Assembly (NCBI RefSeq): GCF_003473485.1
Contig: NC_053042.1
Span: forward strand, 49,253,762 to 49,317,761
Direction of reading: 5' to 3'
Length of the DNA stretch: 64,000 bases
Source: Medicago truncatula
Taxonomy: Eukaryota > Streptophyta > Magnoliopsida > Fabales > Fabaceae
The notes below the pieces were generated by a model. The model did no database searches. It had not been told where the DNA came from and saw nothing but the letters and a program-made list of their open reading frames with translations. Of this stretch, positions 40,302-51,532 are shown in pieces. Numbering within the stretch: position 1 is the first letter of the stretch; each line of letters starts with the position of its first letter. Both the position numbers and the translations under genes were made by a program.

Positions 40302-41634
40302 GCAGACGATAATGGCGGTTTGGTATGATCTGGTTGTTGATCATTTTCGGTTGTTAATTTTTCTCTTTTAACTGTAGATTCAAATAACAAATTTGAATGA
40401 TTACAAATTGGTATTGTTGTGCCCTTTAAAAGGAGTTTGTTAAATCTTGTAACTGTGCTTAAGAATAATCTTTGTATTAGCGGTACTGTTCTTAAGTTTG
40501 ATTGATTTGAGGTGCAACCTCACATACAATCCTTCTTGAGTTTTAGCATTTACAATAATCTTTGTGGTTAGTTTATCATGAATAAAACAAGTATTCACAA
40601 TATATATGATTAAGTTTGCTACATTTTGTGCATTGCTTCTATGAGTTGTTCTTGCCACTATATTGTATAGGGGCTCAAAATTGGGCAATTGTTGCCAAAG
40701 ATTTTTCGTTTTTGAACTACTAAGCACAAGACTCGGACACATACATGAGTACATAGACAGACACTGGACTTATTAAAACTACGGATATGTAGACATTGCT
40801 AATACAAAAAACGTATGACTGACAAAAAAAATATAAATATAGACAATAATACATCAACAATTATCATTTATAAAAGATTCGAAAGAGATACAATTTGATG
40901 ATTAACATAATCAAAGCTAGAAGTAAAACAATAATACAGAAATAGACAAAACAATATAAATATGTAAACTCTTCATAATATCTCTCTAGATAAATAGCAA
41001 TGTTCATATGTAAAACAAGTTTTAAGTTATTTGATGGGTGTATTTATTGGACACAAACTCCTTAAATTATAGGTGTGCACATTTTTCTCGTTTTGTAACA
41101 ATGTTAACAAGTGTCTTAATGGAATTGGTTAAGAAATACAAAAACAACAACCATCAAACTTTATCGCGAGGTCGGCTACATACTACTAAAAAAAAAAATT
41201 TTTTTAGTGTGTCTTTCCATCGATTATAAGGCTTGTTTGTTGGTCTAGTGTTTCTTGTTTGATTATCTTTGTTATAAGTTGTGAATTTGACTCTCAGACC
41301 GCCTTCTCTATCTCATTTTCTCCCTCCCTCCCTCCATCCGGACTAATGTTGTGGGAAGGGTGTATTTGAGAATATAGTTATTTCTTTGTTTTTGGCTTTG
41401 TTTTCCCCTTGATAAAAAAAAACACAATTTATATCTCATAATACGTGGACATTTGTGTTGAAGCTATCTCTTTAAAATTGTAGACTTCGCTGCTAAGGAA
41501 CATTGATATGCGTTTTTTCCGTTTCGTCCACACCCTCTTTGGTAATTTTGATTTATTGTTACTTTTTACATTTTTAATAAAGAAAATAACACGTGTCATT
41601 TTTTTACGGGGTATTTGCACACACAAAATCACTA
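40302..41634. repeat. Duplicated flank behind F-box gene 2
   Basis: The first 300 bp match the 3' flank of gene 1 almost base for base (CAAATAACAAATTTGAATGA, GTGCCCTTTAAAAGGAGTTT). Later blocks match 36600-37500. No gene is seen. A tRNA-like or SINE-like stretch at about 41228-41300 (TTGGTCTAGTG ... GAATTTGACTC) is too decayed to call. Confidence 0.65.
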
Positions 41635-42042
41635 GGCAAATTCTATGGTACATTAAAAAATTTGAGTGTACCGGTACACCAAATCATCAAATTTATATTG
41701 AAACGAGTTATTTTTTCGAAGAAAAAGAATTGTTTTCTATCATCAACAATTATAATAATTAAATTTTAGTTACCGAAAGTGTCGGTGAAATAAAATTTTA
41801 TATTTTTTGAATTTTTGTTACATATAACAAAGAATATTTATTATTTTTTATGAGAAAATGTTAAAAATTTAATTTGATTCTTATAAACAATGAAATGATG
41901 TTTATTCTTATAAAATGATGTCTTATAAAATATAAATATTGATAAATAACTCTTTATTTCATAAAATAATCGTTAAATTGTAAATATTTGAAGCTGGAGT
42001 ACCGGTACATCTCAATTTGTGAGGTATACCGTAGAAGTTCCC
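41635..42042. mobile_element. Mutator-like MITE, family E copy 2
   Basis: The 408-bp element has ends GGCAAATTCTATGGTACAT and (reverse-complemented) GGGAACTTCTACGGTATAC, and inner GTACCGGTAC motifs. It is flanked by a perfect 9-bp duplication, AAATCACTA, at 41626-41634 and 42043-42051. The paralogous site in unit 1 (37495-37503, AAATCACTATATAG) is empty, which proves both the insertion and its borders. Confidence 0.95.
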
Positions 42043-44480
42043 AAATCACTATATAGTGAATAAAATACTTATTTTCAAAATTCTTTTTACGCTTTTTATT
42101 GTTTAGGGTGACTGAATTAATTTTTTGGGTCAAAGTATGTTAATGTATTTCAACAGCTCCTTTTGACTACATTTATTTATTTTTCGTAAAAAAAATTGAC
42201 TACATTTATTCATATCGCATCTATTGATGCCAAAAAAGGTTTGGCGTTCTTTCACGGTCTTTGAGGATTTGGTATTTAACCATTACTCCATGCCCTCACT
42301 TCTTCATTACATAGTAGGCATTTTCACTTAATACCCCGTTCTCGATTTTGAGGTTTGAATCTTTATCTCTTCATTTTCCCATATTGATGCACCGAATGAT
42401 TGATTTGGTTTGGTTTTTTTAAGCGATTTATATTTTTGTTTATTATTTTACAGTTTCATTAGTGATTTCGTACATCTGGATTCGGTTATTCTTTCAAACT
42501 CATTCACTGTTATACGGTAAGAACATCTCTCCATCCCTCTATCTCTTTTACGGTTTTTTTTTCTTCCACATGGAAATCAAATATATATTTTTTCGGCCAT
42601 AATTGTGTGTTACGAAAGTCATAATATTTCATGTTTGGCTTGAGACCTTAAAATGTGCTCCTCTTCAAGGTCTCAAGTTTGATGTTCCTTGATTAGTTTC
42701 ATGTTTTATGAATTATAAGCAAAATTTATGTTTTAGTTGTTCCATAATTGTTTATGTGAGTTTTAAATTAGATCTATGGATTCAAATCCAATCAGATCTA
42801 CATAAAAACTGTAAATTGACACAAAAAATAATAAAATTTGTACAAAATTGAATTGGATGGTTTCAGATATCTTTTTATGAAAACAATTTAAATCAAATCA
42901 GATTTTAGATTCTCTTTTTCAAAACCAAACCATATCACGTATATGAATTCAAATATTTATTTAATTTTTGCAAGAGATTTATTTGATGCAATAAACATGA
43001 TTGTAAAAATAATTTAAAATTTTGAAGGATACACATGAGTTGATATAAAATATACTGACCGAAGACATTTCGAGGGCCATTATTTGAAGAATTTTTTTAG
43101 AAGGATTAAAAACGAAATTTAATATTTTAATGGGATCGAAAACTTATTTAAATCCCAAAATTGTTTTATTTTATTCAAACTCTTGTTAGCTTGTAGATTA
43201 AAATGTCAAACAAATCATTCATGTATCTTTATTAACTAAAAGGAATGTGTTAAAATAAAAGATGGCTAAAAATTAAGTTAAAATATTCTACATATAAATG
43301 GTTGTTTAATGTTATTTTCTTCTATTTCAAATCAGAAAAATCACATAAACATACGCACAATCACAAGTACACATCATTTCACTTTAGAGAGAGAAAAAAA
43401 TAAGGAAAGAAGATCAACAGAGAAAATCAAGAGAAAAGGTATACAAACATCATGGAAGGAAGGAAAAGGAGAGAGTGATTTCAAGGAGAGGCTCTAATTT
43501 GAGTAATCTGTTGGACTCCAAATTAATTTATTTAAATGTCGTATAGAGATGTGTAGTACCGACAAAAATGTAGGGATCGATGAGTGCCCTTGATGACAAA
43601 AAAAACAACAATTATTGATTTTTGTTGCCGAATATTATTTGAAGCACAATTCTTCTCTATTTTGTCTTTGTTTATTATCAATGAATATAGTTTCTACTAA
43701 AATACTATTGTGCTAAATTTATACACTTTTGTTTTGGTGTTGTCTGAGGTTCGAACCTCGGACCTTACATATATTATGCATTTGTCCTTATTAATTGAAC
43801 TAAGCTCACAAAAACGTGCATCTTAATTTATTTATTTTAATTTCTAACAGTTTTTTATATAAAACATATGTGATGGAATGAATATAAAAAAATAGCTCCA
43901 GCAAAACAATGTATAATTCCACTATTGAGGGTCCCATATGAAGCAAGAAATATCTATTTCTAACTCGATTACTCATATTCCTCTATTTTTTTTTTCATCA
44001 AAGAAGGCTCATAAAATCTAATACTCTTTTAGTGTTGATTAATCAAATACAATAGTGAATTACTATAACATATTGAAAGTGGACATCTATGTATCATCTT
44101 ATCATTTTTATCCAGAAAAACCAACATTAAGATTGAAAAACATATTGTTTGTGAGTTACATGCGTTAGCGCAGTAGAAAGAGCAGACAAACGGGTACGGA
44201 AGTGCCCATCTAGACGCTAGTTTTCAAGAATGAGTTTAATCAAGGACATATATTCAATACAACAGTACAACCAACATAGGTTGATCGGTAATATGCAAGG
44301 TCCCTTTTTTTTGGTTACACATATGCAAGGTCCCTTTGATTTAACTTTATAGATTCAAGAAGATATTATAATTAATATAATTTTAAAGCATCCAAATCAT
44401 TGATTATCGATACACACGCATATGAAATCAAATTGTCCTTGTCAAAAAAAAAAAAAAAAGAAATCAAATTGTCATGTTTT
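42043..44480. other. Duplicated flank and spacer before F-box gene 3
   Basis: The part up to about 43200 is collinear with unit 1 (37500-38420). No gene is recognised. A purine-rich stretch at 43380-43500 looks like a leader, but no coding exon follows. A SINE-like unit lies at about 43735-43815. At 44160-44225 there is a tRNA-like A box (TAGCGCAGTAGAAAGAGC) without a proper B box. Confidence 0.45.
43735..43815 (-). mobile_element. SINE-like fragment
   Basis: On the minus strand an A-box-like TTAGTTCAATTAATAAGGAC is followed by a B-box-like GGTTCGAACCTC about 35 bp later. This is the arrangement of a tRNA-derived SINE head. The tail is not defined. Confidence 0.45.
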
Positions 44481-44604
44481 TAAGAAGTAGAAATGACATG
44501 AAGTGTATGCTTATTTACATGTTTAAAAATGGGTATAGCTATTTAGACTCATTAATAATGTGAATAAGCATAAAATTAATTTTATTTGCAGGAATCTTTG
44601 TGCA

Positions 44605-45227
44605 ATGGAATCCAAAAAGAGTAGTGCAGTGGAAAATGGCGTGATCATGTGGAACTTTCTTTTGAAGGAATTGGACAATGGTGTTTTGGTTCAGATTTTT
44701 AAGCACTTGGATATCTTTGAATCAACTTCAGCTATTCAACGTTTTACTGAAGCATTGACGAAAGCTAGCACTGTCCAACCGGTTTGGGAAACACTTGATT
44801 TCTCCATGTTGAAATCTGAATTTGTGAAGACTCCATCTGAGCCATTTGTTTGGGTCAATTCTGGCTCTGACAACACTTTGTACAATTTGTTGTTTGGTGC
44901 ACTCAAACTCAGTCAAGGGAAAATCAAGACCTTGATTTTCCATTACAACTTGTATCTCACCAATGATCAATTCATCCACATGGCTGTTAGGTATGTAATA
45001 ATATATAATTTCTAATCTTAATATATACTACACTATAGTGAACTATACTATATTGTTTCAAGGGCTAACAATGAACCGACCAACTCGAAAATAGTTCAAA
45101 ACTCGATTCGACAATTATTTCGTTGAACTTGGTTCATGAACCAAATGAGCCGAACTTGAGCTAAAAGTTAAGTTCGTTAGCTAAATGAACTGAACATGAA
45201 CTATATATAGTTCGACTCGTTTGATTC

Positions 45228-45259
<32 letters not shown>

Positions 45260-48200
45260 TTTAAATTTATACCTTAGACTTTACTTATTTTATTTTAAAA
45301 AAAAATTATGCATCGTTATTTTTTCCATCGTATTTTAAACATATACCTTCTTGACCTTTTCACTTCCCTTTAAAAAATTAAAATTTTAAATTATTATACC
45401 ATACACCTCTTTCCAATTCCAACGTGTAGGCATTGTAGTCTCCAACATTGAACCTTTAATTTACTCTCTTTTCCAAAATATTAATTTACCTTCCTTTCCA
45501 CTATGAATGAAAAGATAACCTCATATCCTTGAACTTTCCAAATCTTTCCTTCATTTTCTCCAAATTTAGATACCCTATCTTCCAAAAACATTAACATTGT
45601 TTCCTTTTCATTTTCTGGTTTCACTAGTCACTTGAAATCATAGGTAAACTTTTGCTCTACCATTAATTTATAATCTCTTCATAATATTTTCTTTTCATTT
45701 CATTACTTTCTTCATTATGTTTTGAGTGATCTAAGTTAATCAACGATAATGGATAAAAAGAAGGCAGCAATGAATGTTGGTGGAAATAAATAATGGTTTT
45801 TTGTAGAAATTGAATCCGTGTGAATAAATTGATCTAAACATGATAATATGGCTTTGTAGAAATTGATCTAAACATGACAATATTGGTGAAAATAAGCAAT
45901 TTTTTAGCAGAAATTGATCCAAAGAATTTTTTTTTGACTTTTGAGTAATGTGATCAAGCAAACAAACTGAACCTAACGAGCCGAACCGAACTATTCATAA
46001 ACTTTAAACGAGTCGAACCCGAGCTGAAAAAATAATTCGTGTCGAACTCGAGCCGAATTTCAAGCTGAACCAATTCTTATCGAGTCGAGTCGAGCTCAGG
46101 CAGGTTCGACTCGACTCGACTCATTTCCAACCCTAGTTTCAAGTGGTCTATGATGGGCCACTTTTTTTTTTTATCACGGTACCCTCTACAAACAATACCA
46201 CTCTCTCACCCACTCACTTAGTAGTGTAGGAACCAAACCAATGATCCGTGATCAACTCAAAGATTCAATCTAAATCAATTAAATTAGTTTGATTTGTTCC
46301 TTTGTTTAGGTCTAAACCAAATAAACAATCAAATCCAACATTTATTGATTTCGGTATCAACTTCACATCTAGGATAATTTCTCTTAAACTGATATATCTT
46401 GTGACACTTAAAACACTTATACTTCGACTTGTTATCACTCGTTGAGTTTTCTCGTTTATCTCTACCTCCACTATTCCTTCTTGAAACACTAAAGCTTTCA
46501 CCATTATCATCGGCTCTCATGTCCTAGACTTGATTAACTCCTTGGTTCTCAAAGCCTTTTGAACTTCTTCCAATTTGACAATGTCTTTTTTGCCATAGAG
46601 CATGATATCCTTGAAGAATTCAAATAATATAGGTAAGCAAGGGTACAATTTTGTCTTCATCCTCAAGATGTACCTCATTGTTCATCAAATCATCTAGGAT
46701 TTTGTTGAATTCCGTTAATCGCTAAATGAGTAGAGTTGTTATTTTAGGATTTGCCTGTGAGCTATATGACTTGATCATATACAAAGACTTCAATCTTGCC
46801 TACACAGCTACCGTAGATGTCTCATTCGCGACATCTCTCAAAAATTTGTCCTGAGGCATAGGACAATGGTAGTCTTGGCCTTGTCCATCATTTCGGTCTT
46901 CTCTGCTTGTGACTTGGCGACCGACAATGCAACTTCACCCTTAAGCTTGTGCACACTTTTGTTGTATCAAAGTCGCTTCCATCTTGACCTTCCATAATCC
47001 AAAATTGTTACTTATGGTGAACTTCTTGATATCCCACTTTAAACTCATGATACCCATTTAACCAATTCACCCTGTGTCCCATGGTGGGCATCAATTGTTG
47101 CGAATTCGGACTTAAAATCACATCAATAAACTTAGATGTGTGGAGCAAAAAAAAAAAGTAGTAACCAATATTAAAATAACCTTAAGAAACAACAACATAA
47201 TCTCATGAACAAGACACCACACTGCACCACACCGCACCGGTGTAAGTATTAGAGTCTAAGTATATTAATGTATGGACTCTGTTTTTTTCCAATACACACC
47301 GCACCGCACACATCCAACAATATTATTGGACATAGTATTTGGATAATATAGTAGCCGGTTCGAATCTCTATCTATATAATTTTTAAGATAAGATGTGTCA
47401 TTATTTATAACTTTTCTTGATTTTATCTCTTTTCATTGCGACACTTAGACTTGTTTCAAAACTATACATCTCTCACTTAGAGTATTACAACAGTTATCAA
47501 TAAAAATATCGACTCTACAAAACTTACACCATTAGCCTAAAACTTTATATTATATAGAATATCGCTATATACATTTTTTTGCATACATCAAATATTAATT
47601 GATACAACCTTTAGATATTGATCTCTCTTTCAATAATATACATCTCACGACTAAAATTGGATTATAGAATTAGAAGATAATTGCATTTTATTGTATACCT
47701 TGTGGCAGGTGTCCACTTGTAAGACGACTAGTCTTTGTATCGTGGAACCGAATAAAAAGAATGGGAATTCGAAAGGCAATTAGAGGCTGGAAAGATCTTG
47801 AGTCTATGACAATGCCAGGCATATATAATCCCCGATATGTTTTTGAAGAAATCTCAAAGCATTGCAAGAACTTTAGAGAACTCAAGGTTATGGGTTGCAT
47901 TGGCATACAATTTGCTTATGCACTCACAAGATGTCTTCCAAACCTAAAAGTATTGAGTCTGCGATGTTCAGGATTGTCAAAGAGAGCTCTCATTTTAATT
48001 CTAAATAAGCTAAAACATTTGGAAGTGCTCAACATTTCACATTCTTGTCATGTGGAACTCGTTCCAGATCCTTATTATGAGATTGAAGAGTATAAGTTTA
48101 CCGGTGATATTGACCCTATTATCATTGAGAAAGCTTCTAGGTTACGTGAGTTTCACACATGCATCAAGGAATCGTGCATCATGTGTAAGAGGACAAGAGA

Positions 48201-48279
48201 TGATGATGGGCTTGTTAGGTGGTTCAAGTATGAGGAAGGGATTTGGAAACATGATGAAGTTAGCTCTCTTGCACTTTGA
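44605..48279 (+). CDS. F-box/LRR-like protein, diverged copy 3
   Basis: Two exons, 44605-44990 and 47709-48279, join at the same AG|G Arg codon as the other copies and give 318 aa. The LRR half is well preserved (ESMTMPGIYNPRY, NFRELKVMG, LKVLSLRCSG, LEVLNISHS), as is the tail (TCIKESCIMCKRTRDDDGLVRWFKYEEGIWK). The F-box half has diverged: the HVCSAWRMACCDPLLW block of copies 1 and 2 is RFTEALTKASTVQPVW here. It may therefore bind SKP1 weakly or not at all. The start at 44605 is preferred over an upstream ATG at 44560, because TTTTATTTGCAG at 44581-44592 looks like a leader-intron acceptor just before it. The 2.7-kb intron holds an hAT-like element and copia debris, yet both splice sites are intact. 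Confidence 0.88.
45063..46135. mobile_element. hAT-like non-autonomous element in intron
   Basis: The left end is rich in GAACCGA/GAGCCGAACTTGAG motifs and the right end in GAGTCGAGTCGAGCTC and GACTCGACTCGACTC. The extreme ends are roughly inverted (GGGCTAACAATGA and GGGTTGGAAATGA). An 8-bp GTTTCAAG occurs at both borders (45055-45062 and 46136-46143), which fits an 8-bp hAT target duplication, although the exact border is off by 1-2 bp. The interior has an (AT)n run at 45225-45252 and imperfect repeats of GTAGAAATTGATCTAAACAT near 45805-45920. No transposase is seen. Confidence 0.55.
45225..45252 (+). repeat. (AT)n microsatellite
   Basis: About 14 AT units run directly into a short (AC) run. 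The repeat lies in the intron of F-box gene 3. Confidence 0.9.
46260..47217 (-). pseudogene. Ty1/copia 5' LTR fragment and gag
   Basis: On the minus strand the region starts with an LTR end (TGTTGCGAATTCGGAC as read on the plus strand at 47096) related to the solo LTR at 35786. The gag of a Ty1/copia element follows, with LKWDIKKFTISNNFGLWKVKMEA split over frames. Next are EFNKILDDLMNNEVHLEDEDK, LYGKKDIVKLEEVQKALRTK and a zinc-knuckle stretch (YKCFKCHKIYQFKRNYP, in which the knuckle Cys-His set is incomplete). Stops and frameshifts occur throughout, and the pol genes are missing. It lies antisense within the intron of F-box gene 3. Confidence 0.8.
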
Positions 48280-49209
48280 GAAAACAAAATATCGTATTTT
48301 ATATGCATGCAATAAGCTATTACATCTTATGTAATATTTGCACTTTGTTAATCATTTGAGATATTGTTTTGGCCTTATAGGCAAGGAACAATTTTATTTT
48401 ATGTACTGTATGTTATTTACCTGAGATGTTATGAACAAATATCTTTGTTGTTTATTTTTATCTTTTTTATTTTATTTTATAGAATTACTTCATAGATCTT
48501 ATAATTTAATTTAAAGTTTCGGGTTCACTATTTATTCTTCTTCTCTCATGTTAAGTTTTTAACTTTTACAATAAAAAATACCTTTTGACTTTTAAAAAAT
48601 CAAGTTAGTTCCCTAAATATTACTTTCACAATAGAATATGTAGTATTGTACCTTCTTTTAAAATAAAAAAAAAAAAAGTACTATTGTACCTAAAAAAAAT
48701 GCTTAAATAAAAGATTTATGGAGTTTTTTTTTTATGAACATAAGTGGATTTATGCTTATGTGTATATTATCGAATTTACTAATAGGTTTTTCCATTGCTT
48801 CCTTATTAGTTTTTTTTATTTTATTTTTAATTTAGCTTAACTCATCAATTAAAAACTAGTTTGTAAGATAATTAATGAGTGTCACTCTTTATAAACTCTC
48901 ATTTGTTTAGATCTTTATATACCCGTTCTCTTTTGACATATTTTTTTTTTCAATGTGCGACTTAGATATTTTCGAATATACTTTCTCTCAATCATCACTA
49001 TTAAACTTGATCTGTGGATAATTGGTGATTGATCCGATATAATAGGCTTTGTTACCATTTTTTTATAGTTAAAGATGCTTTTCACCGTGCCATAAGAATG
49101 AGTTCCGATTTTATCCCCTATAAAAAATGATTATATACGTGACATATAAGATTCTTCAATTTTAGTGCATCATAGGGTCTAACCGTGTAAGTATGATGAT
49201 TTGACATAC
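48280..49209. other. F-box gene 3 3' flank, no gene seen
   Basis: The first 200 bp are the likely 3' UTR. The rest is AT-rich with many T runs and nothing recognisable. Confidence 0.5.
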
Positions 49210-49900
49210 TTAGTTGAATTTTAATTATTTTCCTTAGGAATAAGAGCGATAAATGTTGAATTTATTCCTTTCGATAACTTCCCATTCTGACGAAATTTAG
49301 ACAGAAACCGCATAAAGTCGACTTTAAGTTCACTCCAAAATTCTTTAATAAATCCAAAGCTAATACCGTCCGGCCCCGGACTCTTAAAGTTGTAACAATC
49401 CCAAACTACCTGTTTCACGTCCTCCAAGAAAAATGGTCGAGTTAAATTCCCAAGTCAGCATAAAACTCAATATGCGAAAATTCAAGTCCTCCACCCCCGG
49501 GCCTCACGCCACGCCTTGCTTTAAAAGGCGCAGAAAAATGGTAAAAAAAATAACCACTCTAACATTTTGAACCCCTTCCACTTGAATACCGTTGACTTGC
49601 ACCATCTGAATCGCATTACAACGCTGCCTACTTGACATAATTTCAATATTATTTTTTTCTTCGAATTTACGTTGCCTTCTTTCAACCAATTCAACCGCAC
49701 CTTTTGTCAACACATGCTAATCTGAACTTGAGCCATAGAGTGCAAATTGACAGAGTGTGTATACTTCCCCCTTGGAGTATAGGGAATTTTACGGTCCTTC
49801 GCCACCCTCATCTTACCCTCCATATTTTTAGAATGAGATTGATGCAACTCTTTAAGACTACCTTTGATCAACTTGAGCTTCTCTTTCAAAACATAACCCC
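49210..49900 (-). pseudogene. LINE fragment, linker and RT start
   Basis: On the minus strand, from high to low coordinates, three pieces are seen. The first is an endonuclease-RT linker (EKLKLIKGSLKELHQSHSKN) near 49880-49820. The second is SRQRCNAIQMVQVNGIQVEGVQNVR near 49640-49560. The third is the start of the reverse transcriptase (DCYNFKSPGPDGISFGFIKEFW ... STFIALIPKE) at 49400-49225. Frameshifts separate them. The piece is truncated at both ends, has no poly(A) tail, and represents a different LINE lineage from the one at 25912. Confidence 0.8.
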
Positions 49901-50343
49901 GTTGTTTTTTTTTTTAAGGAATAACCCCGGTTGTTATTATTTTTTGCTTACAAAAAAGTGTTATCTTTATTGTTTTGAATAGATTTGTCTTCTTTTTTGT
50001 TACAAGAGCATCATTGAATAGTTTTTCTTTCGACAAAATTGAATAGGATTTTCTTGACAATATTGAGTTTTTTTTTTATACTAAAGATTTTTTAATTATT
50101 AATAGATAATGTTGTTCTTTTACTCGTAATTTTTTCCACCCTCTTTCGTTGGGTTTCCCCTTATCTTTAATCAATCCCCTTTCCGTAAAAAAAAAAAATA
50201 AATAATATCGATCCCCTACAAAAATTAATATTAATCCGATAGTAAGATATAAGTTTTCCCGTATATTTTTTCCCTTTTTCTCTTGTGAGCCATCATAAAA
50301 ACCCTAGTTTCTTCTCTTTCATCCATCAAAGAGGGGTGATTTA

Positions 50344-50667
50344 GGGTGCGTTTGATTTGCAAAACGGTAAGTACTGGACATAACAGCACAACACAAGACA
50401 GAATAGCACATGACAAATTTTTATGGCTTTGAATAATTTTTTGTTTTATATGATTTTTGGGGGACGAAATGCTATTTTGGTATTTAAAACAACTTGTAGG
50501 TGGGACAAAAAGTTGTGTTGTGGTTTGGTGAGCGACAAAAATATCAGTTTTTGTCTTGTCCTTTGTCTCCAGTTTGTCCTGTACTTGAAACAGTTTTACA
50601 AATCAGACACTAGACAACTGGAGTTGTTTTGTCCTGTCCTTCATTTTCTAGCAAATCAAACGCACCC
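50344..50667. mobile_element. PIF/Harbinger (Tourist-like) MITE
   Basis: Perfect inverted ends GGGTGCGTTTGATTTGC and GCAAATCAAACGCACCC are flanked by TTA at 50341-50343 and 50668-50670. The 324-bp unit has an interior rich in TTGTCCTGT/ACAGGACAA-type words in both arms. It is nested within the retroposon. Confidence 0.85.
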
Positions 50668-51068
50668 TTAGGGTCAATTTTTGACCCAAAATCACTGCTC
50701 TAACTCGTTTTTCTCTTTACCTTTTATTGAAATAAGTGATTTTCACATCTATTTCATTTTTTATTTTGTGATTTCGTCGTCTTTGTGCGACGTTGGTTGT
50801 TTTTCTTGTTTCTCTTAGGTATTTGATCGGTTCAGATTGTCAGATCAGCTTCGATCCAGTGCAGATCCAATCAATGACTTTGACGTCATCTACGTTGTAG
50901 ATCCGAAAACATGGTTATTCCAAAGATTTAAGTATAGTCATATGTGTAGGCATTTGTACTTTGGTGTTTTATACTATTAACATGGATGTTGTGAGCCTGT
51001 TCACAGATTCATCCCTTTTGTTTTTAGCAAATTTGCATTATATCGATGTACTCTATCGATTTAAATGA

Positions 51069-51497
51069 ATGAATATCAGTGAAGGAGGAGGCGCCTGTGA
51101 ACTTCCTGGCCCGCTAGAAAGAAGATCAACACTCAGGCATGCACATGTTATAGTGTACAGATGGGTAGGAGGAAAACATGCATGCGTAGACTTGACTGGG
51201 GTTTCACCACTTGTGGGATTAGGTATCGGGCCTTTTACCGTAGGACATGCAGCCCTTAAAAGCTGCGTCAAGTAAGGTGGCCAAACACGAGAAAGCGTGT
51301 TCTGACAATCAACATGCTTTTATACCATTTGCTTTTGACACTTTCGATTTCCTATCACCAGAGGCTGTTGACCTTCTATAGAGTTCAAAAGATCATGCAT
51401 AGCAATGTCATGTCTCCTAGGTCAATAAATGTCGTGTTTACGAGGACCGGTTTTGTCACCCAAAAAGGTCTAGCTGCGCAAATTGTTGCCGGTGTAA
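51069..51497 (+). pseudogene. C-terminal fragment of a retroelement-associated protein
   Basis: Three successive frames give one protein-like segment: VIVYRWVGGKHACVDLTGVSPLVGLGIGPFTVGHAALK (frame 1), KVAKHEKACSDNQHAFIPFAFDTFDFLSPEAVDLL (frame 2), and RVQKIMHSNVMSPRSINVVF with GLAAQIV (frame 3). Two frameshifts separate them. I recall very similar sequence at the ends of large plant proteins annotated from repeat-derived reverse-transcriptase genes, but I cannot name the family with certainty. Its position at the 3' end of a TSD-flanked retroposon supports a mobile origin. Confidence 0.55.
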
Positions 51498-51532
51498 ATA
51501 ATATCTTTTATTTTGTCAAAAAAAGTTTTCCC

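Larger units (their letters stand above)
50268..51522 (+). mobile_element. Retroposon with 16-bp TSD upstream of MSBP1
   Basis: The insertion is flanked by a perfect 16-bp direct repeat, AAGTTTTCCCGTATAT, at 50252-50267 and 51523-51538. It ends in CAAAAAA immediately before the right repeat. Long direct repeats and an A-rich end indicate LINE-type retroposition. It consists of a leader-like CCCTAGTTTCTTCTC start, a later MITE (50344-50667), a LINE 3'-UTR-like stretch near 50980-51070, and a broken protein segment (51069-51497). The right repeat overlaps the probable MSBP1 TATA box. Confidence 0.8.

Noticed and set aside
44160..44225. Possible tRNA gene
   Set aside because: An A-box-like TAGCGCAGTAGAAAGAGC is present, but the B box is missing and no cloverleaf with paired acceptor arms can be drawn.
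44560..44604. Upstream ATG of F-box gene 3
   Set aside because: A likely leader-intron acceptor (TTATTTGCAG) lies between it and the ATG at 44605, and the extra residues have no counterpart in the other copies.
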